From contig NZ_JAEKFI010000004.1 in assembly GCF_016650635.1 (NCBI RefSeq), positions 620,001 through 684,000 of the forward strand: a stretch of DNA of 64,000 nt, written 5' to 3'. The DNA is from Pseudomonas sp. TH43 (lineage in GTDB: Bacteria; Pseudomonadota; Gammaproteobacteria; Pseudomonadales; Pseudomonadaceae). Position 1 is the first letter of the stretch. Every line of letters begins with the position of its first letter. Both the position numbers and the translations under genes were made by a program. The notes below the pieces were generated by a model, which searched no databases, was not told the DNA's origin, and worked only from the letters and a program-made list of their open reading frames with translations. Positions 34,584 through 43,479 of this stretch are shown here, one piece after another.

Positions 34584-34744
34584 ACGCCTTCAGGCCCTGA
34601 GCAGTGGGCGCCGATACCGCGCTACGCCCTTTCCTACAACCTGTAACCGCACTATCTGACACTTTTTGTCACCTGTACCCGCCGTGTTTGGCGCTGTCAC
34701 TTGACTAGGCTATAAGTCATGAACTGCAAGCGTGCGGAATCCCC

Positions 34745-36445
34745 ATGAATGACATCGCTCTGAGCGGTCTGGCCAAACAATTGGTGCAGGCTGAACTGCT
34801 GACGGAAAAAAGTGCACAACAAGCCTGGCAACAGGCCCAGCGCAATCGCCTGTCGCTGGTCAGTTATCTGGTGCAGAACAAACTGGTGAAAGGCTGGCAG
34901 GTGGCCGAGATCGCGTCAGAGCATTTCGGCATGGCGTTTCTCGACCTCAACTGCCTGGACAAGGAAACCCAGCCCAAAGGCCTGGTCAGCGAAAAACTGG
35001 TGCGCCAACACCACGCCCTGCCCCTGTGGCGGCGTGGCAACAAACTGTTCGTGGGCATATCCGATCCGAGCAATCACCAGGCGATCAACGACATCCAGTT
35101 CAGCACCGGGCTGAGCACCGAAGCCATTCTGGTCGAAGACGACAAACTCACCGATGCCATCGAAAAGTTCTTCGACACCCATGCCAGTGGTCTCGAGGAG
35201 ATGGCCGACGTTGACCTCGACGGTGTCGATGTCCAGTCCATCGACGACGGCAGAGAGGATGCCATCGGCGTCATCGACGCCGATGATGCGCCGGTGGTGC
35301 GCTTCGTCCACAAGATGCTGCTGGATGCGATCAAAAGCGGCTCCTCCGACCTGCACTTCGAACCCTACGAAAAAAACTACCGCGTGCGGGTACGCACCGA
35401 CGGCATTCTGCGCGAGGTGGCCAAACCACCGATTCAACTGGCCGGGCGCATTGCTGCGCGGCTGAAAGTCATGGCCAGCCTCGACATTTCCGAGCGACGC
35501 AAACCGCAGGACGGGCGAATCAAGATGCGCCTGTCAAAGAGCAAGTCGATCGACTTCCGGGTCAACACCCTGCCCACTCTGTGGGGCGAAAAAGTGGTGA
35601 TCCGGATTCTCGACCCGTCCAGCGCGCAAATCGGCATTGATGCGCTCGGTTACGAGCCGGCGCAAAAAGATTTGTACATGGCCGCGCTCAAGCAGCCGCA
35701 AGGCATGATTCTGGTCACCGGCCCCACCGGGTCAGGGAAAACCGTGTCGCTGTACACCGGGCTTAATATTCTCAATACCGTCGACATCAACATCTCCACC
35801 GCCGAAGACCCGGTGGAGATCAACATGGAAGGTATCAACCAGGTCAACGTCAATCCCAAACAAGGACTCGACTTTGCTCAGGCCCTGCGCTCGTTCCTGC
35901 GTCAGGATCCGGACGTGATCATGGTCGGTGAGATCCGTGATCTGGAAACCGCCGAGATCGCCATCAAAGCGGCGCAAACCGGTCACCTCGTGCTCTCGAC
36001 CCTGCACACCAACAGCGCCGCAGAAACCCTGACACGTTTGCATAACATGGGCATTCCCGGCTTCAACATTGCCACCTCGGTCAGCCTGATCATCGCCCAG
36101 CGGCTGGCGCGCAAATTATGCAGCCATTGCAAGAAGCCCATCGAAATCCCCCGTGAAGCACTGATCAAGGAAGGTTTCCCCGCGGAACGCATCGGCCATT
36201 TCACGATCTACGAGCCGGTCGGTTGCGATCACTGCAACGGCGGCTATAAGGGGCGCGTGGGGATTTATGAAGTGGTGAAGAACACAGCTGAACTGCAACG
36301 CCTGATCATGGCCGAAGGCAACTCGCTGGAAATCGACAGCCAGATGCGGCGCGACGGCTTCGACGACTTGCGCACCTCTGGGCTGCACAAGGCCATGCAA
36401 GGCATCACCAGCCTGGAAGAAATCAACCGGGTCACCAAGGACTGA
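34745..36445 (+). CDS. pilB: Type IV pilus extension ATPase PilB
   Basis: Cytoplasmic hexameric motor for pilus assembly, 566 residues. N-terminal MshEN-type domain (about 1-150), then the secretion ATPase with Walker A GPTGSGKTVSLYTG (about 327), Asp box and Walker B GEIRDLETAEIA, His box LSTLHTN and a four-Cys zinc site CSHCKKP...CDHCNGG (about 459-502). ATG 34745 follows GGAATCCCC. First of pilB-pilC-pilD-coaE-yacG, all closely spaced. Confidence 0.97.
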   Translation: MNDIALSGLAKQLVQAELLTEKSAQQAWQQAQRNRLSLVSYLVQNKLVKGWQVAEIASEHFGMAFLDLNCLDKETQPKGLVSEKLVRQHHALPLWRRGNKLFVGISDPSNHQAINDIQFSTGLSTEAILVEDDKLTDAIEKFFDTHASGLEEMADVDLDGVDVQSIDDGREDAIGVIDADDAPVVRFVHKMLLDAIKSGSSDLHFEPYEKNYRVRVRTDGILREVAKPPIQLAGRIAARLKVMASLDISERRKPQDGRIKMRLSKSKSIDFRVNTLPTLWGEKVVIRILDPSSAQIGIDALGYEPAQKDLYMAALKQPQGMILVTGPTGSGKTVSLYTGLNILNTVDINISTAEDPVEINMEGINQVNVNPKQGLDFAQALRSFLRQDPDVIMVGEIRDLETAEIAIKAAQTGHLVLSTLHTNSAAETLTRLHNMGIPGFNIATSVSLIIAQRLARKLCSHCKKPIEIPREALIKEGFPAERIGHFTIYEPVGCDHCNGGYKGRVGIYEVVKNTAELQRLIMAEGNSLEIDSQMRRDGFDDLRTSGLHKAMQGITSLEEINRVTKD

Positions 36446-36447
36446 AC

Positions 36448-37665
36448 ATGGCGGTCAAGGCAGCGAAAATCAGCATCTACGCCTGGGAAGGTACCGACAA
36501 GAAGGGCAGCAAACTCAGCGGTGAGCTCAGCGGACATAACCCTGCACTGGTCAAGGCGCAGCTGCGCAAACAAGGCATCAATCCGGGCAAGGTACGCAAG
36601 AAGTCGGCTTCGTTATTGAGCTTCGGCAAGCGCATCAAGGCACAGGACATCGCCCTGTTCACCCGGCAAATGGCAACCATGATGAAGGCCGGTGTGCCGC
36701 TGCTGCAGTCGTTCGACATCATCGGCGAAGGCTTCGACAACCCGGCCATGCGCAAACTGGTCGATGAGGTAAAACAGGAAGTCGCGGCCGGTAACAGCTT
36801 CGCCACGGCGCTGCGCAAGAAGCCGCAGTATTTCGACGAGTTGTATTGCAACCTGGTCGATGCCGGCGAACAGTCCGGTGCACTCGATACCTTGCTGGAG
36901 CGTGTCGCGACCTATAAGGAAAAAAGCGAACGACTCAAAGCCAAGATCAAGAAAGCCATGACCTACCCCACCGCCGTGGTACTGGTGGCCATGGTGGTCA
37001 CCGGGATTCTGCTGGTGAAAGTGGTGCCGCAATTTCAATCGGTGTTCTCCGGCTTCGGCGCAGAACTGCCGGCGTTCACGCTGATGGTCATCTCGATCTC
37101 GGAGTTCATGCAGCAATGGTGGTGGGCCGTACTCGGTGTGGTGATCGCGGCCGTGTTCGGTACTCGCCATGCACTGAAGAAATCCCAGGCGCTACGCGAC
37201 CGGCGCGACACCTGGCTACTGAAACTGCCGTTGGTGGGCACGCTGATGTACAAGTCCGCCGTGGCGCGATTTGCCCGAACCTTGTCGACCACCTTCGCCG
37301 CCGGGGTGCCGTTGGTGGAGGCGCTCGACTCGGTGGCCGGTGCGACCGGCAACGTAGTGTTCAAGCGCGCGGTGCTACGGATTCGCCAGGACGTCGCCAC
37401 AGGCATGCAGTTGAACTTCTCGATGCGCACCACCGGGGTCTTCCCGAACATGGCGGTACAAATGACCGCCATCGGCGAAGAGTCCGGCGCGCTGGATGAA
37501 ATGCTCGACAAGGTCGCAGGGTTTTACGAAGAAGAAGTGGATAACATGGTCGACAACCTCACCAGCCTCATGGAGCCGTTCATCATGGTCGTGCTGGGGG
37601 TGATCGTCGGCGGGCTGGTCGTGGCCATGTACCTGCCGATCTTCCAACTCGGCTCAGCGATCTGA
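36448..37665 (+). CDS. pilC: Type IV pilus inner-membrane platform protein PilC
   Basis: Platform protein on which PilB and PilT act, 405 residues. Two GspF domains (about 70-195 and 275-395), each with FARTLSTTFAAGVPL-type openings (first copy FTRQMATMMKAGVPLLQ), and three hydrophobic helices (about 170-195, 220-240, 375-400). It starts 3 bases after the pilB stop. Confidence 0.97.
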   Translation: MAVKAAKISIYAWEGTDKKGSKLSGELSGHNPALVKAQLRKQGINPGKVRKKSASLLSFGKRIKAQDIALFTRQMATMMKAGVPLLQSFDIIGEGFDNPAMRKLVDEVKQEVAAGNSFATALRKKPQYFDELYCNLVDAGEQSGALDTLLERVATYKEKSERLKAKIKKAMTYPTAVVLVAMVVTGILLVKVVPQFQSVFSGFGAELPAFTLMVISISEFMQQWWWAVLGVVIAAVFGTRHALKKSQALRDRRDTWLLKLPLVGTLMYKSAVARFARTLSTTFAAGVPLVEALDSVAGATGNVVFKRAVLRIRQDVATGMQLNFSMRTTGVFPNMAVQMTAIGEESGALDEMLDKVAGFYEEEVDNMVDNLTSLMEPFIMVVLGVIVGGLVVAMYLPIFQLGSAI

Positions 37666-37666
37666 C

Positions 37667-38539
37667 ATGCCTATCGAAGAACTGTTTGCCCTCTATCCTC
37701 TGGCCTTTGTCTGTACCGCGCTGCTCCTCGGGCTGGTAGTCGGCAGCTTCCTCAATGTGCTGATCTGGCGCCTGCCGAAAATGCTCGAACGCGATTGGCG
37801 CCAGCAGGCCCAGGATGTGCTCGGTTTGCCCGGTGAAACGCCGCAGCCGACCTACAACCTGATGCTGCCCCACTCCGAGTGCCCGCACTGCGCGCACAAG
37901 ATCCGCCCGTGGGAAAACATTCCGCTGCTCAGTTACCTGTGGTTGCGCGGGCGCTGCTCGGCCTGCGCTGCGTCGATCAGCAAACGTTATCCGCTGACCG
38001 AACTGGCCTGCGGCCTGCTCTCGGCATTCATTGCCTGGCATTTCGGTTTTGGCTGGCAGGCTTGCCTGTTGATCTTCCTGACCTGGGGCTTGCTGGCCAT
38101 GAGTCTGATCGACACCGAGCATCAGTTGCTGCCGGATGTGTTGGTGCTGCCGCTGCTTTGGCTTGGGCTGATCGTCAACAGTTTCGGATTGTTCGTGCCG
38201 CTGCACGATGCGTTATGGGGCGCGGTGGCGGGCTACATGGCGCTGTGGTCGGTGTTCTGGCTGTTCAAGTTGCTGACCGGCAAGGACGGCATCGGTCACG
38301 GTGATTTCAAGCTGTTGGCACTGTGTGGCGCTTGGGGTGGCTGGCAGATTCTGCCACTGACGATCCTGCTGTCGTCGCTGGTGGGCGCGATCATCGGGGT
38401 GATTCTGCTGCGTTTGCGCAAGCAGGAAACCTCGACGCCGATCCCCTTCGGCCCCTATCTGGCAATTGCCGGCTGGATTGCCTTGCTCTGGGGTGGTCAA
38501 ATAACCGACTTCTATTGGCAGTTTGTCGGTTTGCAATGA
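37667..38539 (+). CDS. pilD: Type IV prepilin peptidase / N-methyltransferase PilD
   Basis: Cleaves and N-methylates prepilins; also serves type II secretion pseudopilins. 290 residues. The zinc motif CPHC...CSAC (about 66-105) is complete, and the aspartyl-protease pair is seen in LIDTEHQLLPD (about 146) and GIGHGDFKL (about 210). About eight membrane helices. The ATG overlaps none of pilC but is only one base after it; the stop overlaps the coaE start. Confidence 0.97.
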   Translation: MPIEELFALYPLAFVCTALLLGLVVGSFLNVLIWRLPKMLERDWRQQAQDVLGLPGETPQPTYNLMLPHSECPHCAHKIRPWENIPLLSYLWLRGRCSACAASISKRYPLTELACGLLSAFIAWHFGFGWQACLLIFLTWGLLAMSLIDTEHQLLPDVLVLPLLWLGLIVNSFGLFVPLHDALWGAVAGYMALWSVFWLFKLLTGKDGIGHGDFKLLALCGAWGGWQILPLTILLSSLVGAIIGVILLRLRKQETSTPIPFGPYLAIAGWIALLWGGQITDFYWQFVGLQ

Positions 38540-39159
38540 ATACCCCTGTGAAAAAACCCTGGATACTCGGCCTGACCGGCGGCATCGGCAGCGGCAAAAG
38601 CGCGGCAGCCCAGCACTTCATCGACCTTGGCATCCATGTGGTGGACGCTGATCATGCGGCGCGCTGGGTGGTCGAACCGGGGCGCCCGGCGCTGGCAAAA
38701 ATTGCCGAACACTTCGGCGCCAACGTGCTACAAGCCGACGGCACACTCGATCGCGCCGCCCTGCGCAAACTGATTTTCGAAGTGCCAGAAGAGCGCCGCT
38801 GGCTCGAAGCACTGCTACACCCGTTGATCGCCGAGGAAATCGCTCATCACCTGGCGCTGGCAAAATCGCCTTACGCGATTCTGGTTTCGCCGCTGTTGAT
38901 CGAGTCCGGGCAATACGCGCTGACCCAGCGCATTCTGGTGATCGACGCCCCGCAACAATTGCAGATCGAACGCACCTTGCAGCGTGACCAGACCAGCGAA
39001 CAGCAGGTTCAAGCAATCCTCAAGGCCCAATCGAGCCGCGAAGACCGTGTGAGCCGTGCCGATGACGTGGTGGTCAACGACCGCGACCTCGCCTGGCTGC
39101 ACAGCGAAGTCGAACGTCTGCATCACTTTTACCTGACTTTATCCGGAGGCCAAGCATGA
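38536..39159 (+). CDS. coaE: Dephospho-CoA kinase
   Basis: Last step of coenzyme A synthesis. 207 residues. P-loop GLTGGIGSGKSAAA near residue 12, DADH motif (VVDADHAARWVV) and LLIESG. The start ATG 38536 overlaps the pilD stop (ATGA), and the stop overlaps the yacG start the same way. With panBCD and folK it makes this window rich in cofactor genes, though the loci are far apart. Confidence 0.97.
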   Translation: MNTPVKKPWILGLTGGIGSGKSAAAQHFIDLGIHVVDADHAARWVVEPGRPALAKIAEHFGANVLQADGTLDRAALRKLIFEVPEERRWLEALLHPLIAEEIAHHLALAKSPYAILVSPLLIESGQYALTQRILVIDAPQQLQIERTLQRDQTSEQQVQAILKAQSSREDRVSRADDVVVNDRDLAWLHSEVERLHHFYLTLSGGQA

Positions 39160-39356
39160 GCCAGATTCCCACCGTTGAATGCCCGACCTGCGGCGCGCCC
39201 GTCGAATTCACCCCCGAAAACAAGTTTCGGCCGTTCTGCTCCGATCGCTGCAAACTGATCGATCTCGGCGCCTGGGCGTCGGAAGAACACAAGATCCCGG
39301 TGGCCCCGGACGCAGAAGACGAGATGTTTTCCGGCGATTTCGATCCACGTCACTGA
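39156..39356 (+). CDS. yacG: DNA gyrase inhibitor YacG (zinc protein)
   Basis: A 66-residue zinc-finger protein: CPTC (about residues 9-12) and CSDRC (about 28-32), then the acidic tail (WASEEHKIPVAPDAEDEMFSGDFDP). The E. coli protein binds GyrB and inhibits gyrase. Overlaps coaE by 4 bases; end of the pilBCD-coaE-yacG unit. Confidence 0.95.
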   Translation: MSQIPTVECPTCGAPVEFTPENKFRPFCSDRCKLIDLGAWASEEHKIPVAPDAEDEMFSGDFDPRH

Positions 39357-39362
39357 GGCCGA

Positions 39363-39578
39363 TCAGGGTCGCATAAAGCCGTAGTCCTGATCGTCGTCGA
39401 GGTTTTCCGCAAGAAAGCGCAACTCGTCAGCCAGGTCTTCGGCGTTGCGCACCGCCTTGCTCTGTTGCACCACTGCACTGAGCAAGGCGCGCAAACTCAA
39501 CCCCGGGTCAAAACCCACCTCCTGCGCCATCTCCAGACTCTGCCGGGTTTCCTGCCTCGCCCATTCGTACACACTCAT
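39363..39578 (-). CDS. Conserved small protein of unknown function (71 aa)
   Basis: Starts MSVYEWARQETRQSLEMAQEVGF and ends ENLDDDQDYGFMRP; helical, acidic, no membrane or signal segment. An AGGAG (minus strand, about 39590) supports the ATG at 39578. Convergent with yacG with a 6-base gap. Occupies the PA4531-like position. I do not recognise a named domain. Confidence 0.7.
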   Translation of the reverse strand: MSVYEWARQETRQSLEMAQEVGFDPGLSLRALLSAVVQQSKAVRNAEDLADELRFLAENLDDDQDYGFMRP

Positions 39579-39643
39579 GCCGCTGCTCCTGAAGGGATTT
39601 GCCCGAGCATGAAATTTCCCGCGCGGGGCGGGCTTGATGTGGA

Positions 39644-40333
39644 TCAAGACTTCGGATCGTCGTCCTTCCACGGCGCTGAAAGGTAGCGAGTGCGGTTGAA
39701 GGTCTCCAGCCATTCAGGGCAGAACACCACCAATGCACTGATGACCATGCCGTTGATAAATGCCTCGGGGAATATGATCAGCCACAGGTAACCAATGAAG
39801 TCTTCCAGCCATTCCGGCATGGCGAAGAGGCCGTCGTACCAGAGCAGGGTCAGGCTCAGCAGCAGGCACAGTAACGCCGACAATGCAGCCGCCAGAAACC
39901 CGGAACAAAAGATGTACACGAACGGATTACGCGGCTGAGCACGTTCGACGAGAATCGCCACGCACTCGGTGACGGCCACCGGCAACAAGATAAACAGTGC
40001 ACCGTTGACCCCAAGCGCCGCGAGATCCTGACGCCCGAGTAGCACCAGGCCGATTTGTGCGATCAGCCCGCCGACAATCGCCAGCGGCCAGTCGAGCAGA
40101 AGCGTTACCGCTGTCATGCCGATGAAGTGATAAGACACGCCGGTGTCGAAATCCCTGCGCACCAGCCACAACAGAAACAGGGCGAACACTGTGCCAAACA
40201 GCAGGTGCTGGCGACGGCTGTCGCTAAACAGCTCGACCCAAGGCGCGCGCATGATCGCCCAGAGCAGCACTGGCAAATAAATCAGCCAGCCGAGCATCAG
40301 ACTTGTGAACGACAACAGTTCAACACCGATCAT
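39644..40333 (-). CDS. CbiM-like energy-coupling-factor membrane protein
   Basis: An integral membrane protein of 229 residues with about six to seven helices (LSFTSLMLGWLIYLPVLLWA, LFGTVFALFLLWLV, VTLLLDWPLAIVGGLIAQIGLVLL and more). It resembles the CbiM/ECF permease superfamily, including YHFIGMTAVTLLLDWP where CbiM proteins have metal-coordinating His. No ABC ATPase or CbiQ-like partner lies nearby, so metal uptake is unproven. The start is uncertain: 40333 (GAGGGAATC leader) or 40360. Confidence 0.75.
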   Translation of the reverse strand: MIGVELLSFTSLMLGWLIYLPVLLWAIMRAPWVELFSDSRRQHLLFGTVFALFLLWLVRRDFDTGVSYHFIGMTAVTLLLDWPLAIVGGLIAQIGLVLLGRQDLAALGVNGALFILLPVAVTECVAILVERAQPRNPFVYIFCSGFLAAALSALLCLLLSLTLLWYDGLFAMPEWLEDFIGYLWLIIFPEAFINGMVISALVVFCPEWLETFNRTRYLSAPWKDDDPKS

Positions 40334-40461
40334 GATTCCCTCACGTTTCAGCATTCCCACCCCGCAGGCGCTGCCGAAGGCTGGGATCCTTAAGTTGAAA
40401 AGTCTACACCGCTCGATGCAAAGCTATCTGCTTGTCGCATTTGAACGCTAAGCTTGGGCCT

Positions 40462-41088
40462 ATGGATGACTCAGATTATTTACGCCTGCTGACCATCGCG
40501 GCCGAGCAAGCCAACGCGTTCCTGTCCAATGCCCGCAAATGGGAGCGTGAGCGTTGGGTCTGCCAGCGCCTGCTGCAAGGCTTGAACATTCCCTACCGCG
40601 CCGACGAGTTCGCGCCCGCCGGCGAGCCGCCGGACGTGCTGTTTCGCGACGCCAACTTTGAAGTGTTCTTCGTGCTCGATGAGGGCCGGCGGCTAAACGA
40701 CGAATGGCGCGATGAGTTGCAGCGTCGACGCAGCGCCTTTTCGCTCAGCCAACTGGTACGCCGCGAAGCCAAACCCAAACGTATCCCGGCCAATGAGTTT
40801 CTTCTGCGACTGGCGCCAACCTTGCGTAAAAAAACACACAACTACAAAGAACGCGGCATGGATCTGGGCGAACTGGACATCATCGCCTTCGCCAGTCTCA
40901 AGCGCGAAGTGCTGGATTTGAACAGCCACTTTCCGCCGCCGACCGAGTATTTGCGCCAAGGCTGGCGCTCACTGTCGCTGGTCGGTCCGACGTTCGCTCG
41001 GGTACTGTTTGCTCACCCGGATGCACCGGATTTCCTGCGCAGCAATCTCGGCCGCAGTATCGTTTTCGATGTCGGAATCAGCCTGTGA
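40462..41088 (+). CDS. DUF1780 protein
   Basis: A 208-residue soluble protein: MDDSDYLRLLTIAAEQANAF, then RKWERERWVCQRLLQGLNIPYRADEFAPAGEPPDVLFRDANFEVFFVLDEGRRLNDEWRDEL. The PPDVLF...EVFFVLDEGRR segment has the layout of a PD-(D/E)XK nuclease core (Asp then Glu on adjacent strands), and the family is sometimes labelled a putative endonuclease; activity is not shown. Its TGA overlaps the GTG start of the MOSC gene. Confidence 0.8.
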   Translation: MDDSDYLRLLTIAAEQANAFLSNARKWERERWVCQRLLQGLNIPYRADEFAPAGEPPDVLFRDANFEVFFVLDEGRRLNDEWRDELQRRRSAFSLSQLVRREAKPKRIPANEFLLRLAPTLRKKTHNYKERGMDLGELDIIAFASLKREVLDLNSHFPPPTEYLRQGWRSLSLVGPTFARVLFAHPDAPDFLRSNLGRSIVFDVGISL

Positions 41089-41612
41089 CGCCACTTCAAC
41101 AATTGATCGCCGATGTACCGCAAACCGGCCGCGTTCGCTGGATCGGCGTGCGCCCCGAATCCCGTGGGCCGATGATCGAGCTGGATGCCGTGGAAGCACG
41201 GCTGGAGGCCGGGCTGACCGGCGATCACGCTCGCCCCGGTGTACGTAACGCACGGCAGGTGACGCTGATTCAGTTCGAACATCTGCCAGTGATCAGCGCG
41301 TTGATGGGTCGCTCCGTCGATCAACCGGTCAGGCCTGAAGATCTGCGACGCAACCTCGTTATCAGCGGTATCAATTTGTTTAGCCTTAAAGGTCGGCGCT
41401 TTCGTATCGGTCAGGCCATATTCGAAACGACTGGCTGGTGTCAGCCTTGCGCACGCCTGCAGAACAACCTCGGCCCCGGCACCTTTCAAGCCGTGCGCGG
41501 GCATGGCGGAATTACCGCGCGGGTGTTACAAAGCGGGATCATTCGCCTCGATGATGGCGTGTCTGTCGAGCCGGTTCCGGACAGCGGCTATGCTGCGTTC
41601 AACCCCGGATAA
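41085..41612 (+). CDS. MOSC-domain protein
   Basis: A 175-residue MOSC (molybdenum cofactor sulfurase C-terminal) domain protein. Seen: ARQVTLIQFEHLPVI, RRNLVISGINLFSLKGRRFRIGQAIFETTGWCQPC with the conserved Cys that binds molybdenum cofactor or sulfur in this family, and HGGITARVLQSG. Related proteins include YiiM, which acts on N-hydroxylated compounds. Start GTG 41085 overlaps the DUF1780 stop. Confidence 0.88.
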   Translation: MTPLQQLIADVPQTGRVRWIGVRPESRGPMIELDAVEARLEAGLTGDHARPGVRNARQVTLIQFEHLPVISALMGRSVDQPVRPEDLRRNLVISGINLFSLKGRRFRIGQAIFETTGWCQPCARLQNNLGPGTFQAVRGHGGITARVLQSGIIRLDDGVSVEPVPDSGYAAFNPG

Positions 41613-41663
41613 AAACCGCTGTAGCTTGTTCACATTCAGCAACGTCTACCTGACGAGGCAATT

Positions 41664-41837
41664 ATGACCAGCCGCCTGAACCCCGAAGACCAGAAACATG
41701 TCGAAGAGTACCTGCAACTGTCCCAACACCGTGTCGAGCGCCGGCCATTCCGGCCGTGGATGCTCCTGGCGCTGGTACTGGCAGTGACCATTGGTCTGGG
41801 CCTGTTGAGCCGATTTATCAGTTACCTGACGCTATGA
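41664..41837 (+). CDS. DUF3094 small membrane protein
   Basis: A 57-residue protein: MTSRLNPEDQKHVEEYLQLS, then basic HRVERRPFRPW and one membrane helix (MLLALVLAVTIGLGLLSRFI). Matches the DUF3094 family found in Pseudomonas. GACGAGGC leader; 63 bases before ndh and perhaps co-transcribed with it. Confidence 0.8.
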   Translation: MTSRLNPEDQKHVEEYLQLSQHRVERRPFRPWMLLALVLAVTIGLGLLSRFISYLTL

Positions 41838-41900
41838 GCTGCTTGGCGCTCGCTTGGGTAACCGCACCGATTTCCTTTAAAAACCTTGCGAGTTATCCCT

Positions 41901-43199
41901 ATGTCCCATCGTATTGTTATTGTCGGCGGCGGCGCCGGCGGTCTGGAGTTGGCTACCCGTCTGGGTAAGACTCTGGGCAAGCGCGGCACGGCCAGCGTGA
42001 TGCTGGTCGACGCCAACCTGACGCACATCTGGAAGCCCCTGCTGCACGAAGTGGCCGCCGGCTCGCTGAACTCTTCCGAAGACGAACTCAACTATGTTGC
42101 CCAAGCGAAATGGAACCACTTCGAGTTCCAGTTGGGGCGCATGAGCGGGCTCGATCGCGCCCAAAAGAAAATCCAGCTGGCCGCCACCTATGACGAAAGC
42201 GGCGTAGAACTGGTGCCTGCGCGTGAAGTGCAGTACGACTCGCTGGTGATCAGCGTCGGCAGCACCACCAACGATTTCGGCACTCAGGGCGCAGCGCAGC
42301 ACTGCCTGTTCCTCGATACCCGCAAACAGGCCGAGCGCTTCCACCAGCAACTGCTCAACCACTATCTGCGCGCGCATGCGGGGCAAACCGATGTGGTCGA
42401 GCAGATCAGCGTAGCCATCGTCGGTGCCGGCGCCACAGGCGTTGAGCTGGCCGCAGAGTTGCACAACGCGGCACATGAACTGGCAGCTTATGGTCTCGAC
42501 CGGATCAAACCGGAAAACATGCACATCACCCTGATCGAAGCCGGGCCACGGGTGTTGCCAGCCTTGCCGGAACGCATCAGCGGCCCGGTGCACAAGACCC
42601 TGGAGAAACTCGGCGTCAACGTGATGACCAACGCTTCGGTCAGCGAAGTGACGGCCGACAGCCTGATCACCGCCGACGGTAACGAAATCAAGGCCAGTCT
42701 GAAAGTCTGGGCCGCAGGTATTCGGGCACCGGGTTTCCTCAAGGACATCGACGGCCTGGAAACCAACCGCATCAATCAACTGCAAGTGTTGCCGACGTTG
42801 CAAACCACCCGCGATGAGAACATCTTCGCTTTCGGTGACTGCGCCGCCTGCCCGCAGCCGGGCACCGATCGCAACGTACCGCCGCGTGCCCAAGCCGCGC
42901 ACCAACAGGCGTCGTTGCTGGCCAAATCGCTGAAACTGCGCATCGAAGGCAAGACTTTGCCGGAGTACAAATACACCGACTACGGTTCGCTGATCTCGCT
43001 GTCGCGTTTCTCGGCCGTGGGTAATCTGATGGGCAACCTGACCGGCAGTGTGATGCTCGAAGGCTGGCTGGCGCGGATGTTTTACGTGTCGTTGTACCGC
43101 ATGCACCAGATGGCACTGTATGGGCCATTCCGCACAGCAATGCTGATGCTCGGCAGCAAGATTGGTCGCGGGACCGAGCCGCGCCTCAAACTCCACTGA
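41901..43199 (+). CDS. ndh: NAD(P)/FAD-dependent NADH dehydrogenase (type II)
   Basis: Non-proton-pumping NADH:quinone oxidoreductase, 432 residues. FAD-binding IVIVGGGAGGLELATRLG at the N-terminus, NAD-binding VAIVGAGATGVELAAELHN (about 173-191), FAFGDCAACPQPG (about 312) and a C-terminal amphipathic membrane-anchoring segment (WLARMFYVSLYRMHQMALYG). It feeds electrons to the quinone pool at the inner membrane. The start at 41901 gives the family MSHRIVIVGG N-terminus. Confidence 0.93.
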   Translation: MSHRIVIVGGGAGGLELATRLGKTLGKRGTASVMLVDANLTHIWKPLLHEVAAGSLNSSEDELNYVAQAKWNHFEFQLGRMSGLDRAQKKIQLAATYDESGVELVPAREVQYDSLVISVGSTTNDFGTQGAAQHCLFLDTRKQAERFHQQLLNHYLRAHAGQTDVVEQISVAIVGAGATGVELAAELHNAAHELAAYGLDRIKPENMHITLIEAGPRVLPALPERISGPVHKTLEKLGVNVMTNASVSEVTADSLITADGNEIKASLKVWAAGIRAPGFLKDIDGLETNRINQLQVLPTLQTTRDENIFAFGDCAACPQPGTDRNVPPRAQAAHQQASLLAKSLKLRIEGKTLPEYKYTDYGSLISLSRFSAVGNLMGNLTGSVMLEGWLARMFYVSLYRMHQMALYGPFRTAMLMLGSKIGRGTEPRLKLH

Positions 43200-43207
43200 T
43201 GCAATAC

Positions 43208-43293
43208 CTGTAGGAGCTGCGGCACGCTGCGATCTTTTGATCTGGTTTATTGAATCAAGATCAAAAGATCGCAGCGTGCCGCAGCTCCTACAG
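43208..43293. repeat. Long perfect hairpin repeat (GGAGCTGCGGCACGCTGCGATC type)
   Basis: Two arms of 36 bases, exactly complementary (43208-43243 and 43258-43293), around a 14-base loop (GGTTTATTGAATCA region). This is a second repeat family, distinct from the GAGCCTGCTCGC REPs, with relatives at 54196. It could also end the ndh transcript. Confidence 0.9.
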
Positions 43294-43479
43294 GGTTTTG
43301 TCTTGAAGATATGTGTCTGACTGTATCCCTCCACACCTTTCCCACCTTCGCTTACAAACTCCCCCGCTCCGCGACACAGTCGCGATACACCGCCACTGCT
43401 TAATGGCCACACCCGAGCAACACCCGCTCAGGCTCTCGTCCTCACGTGTGGTTGCGTTGCGCAGCCCAGGAGAATGTAA

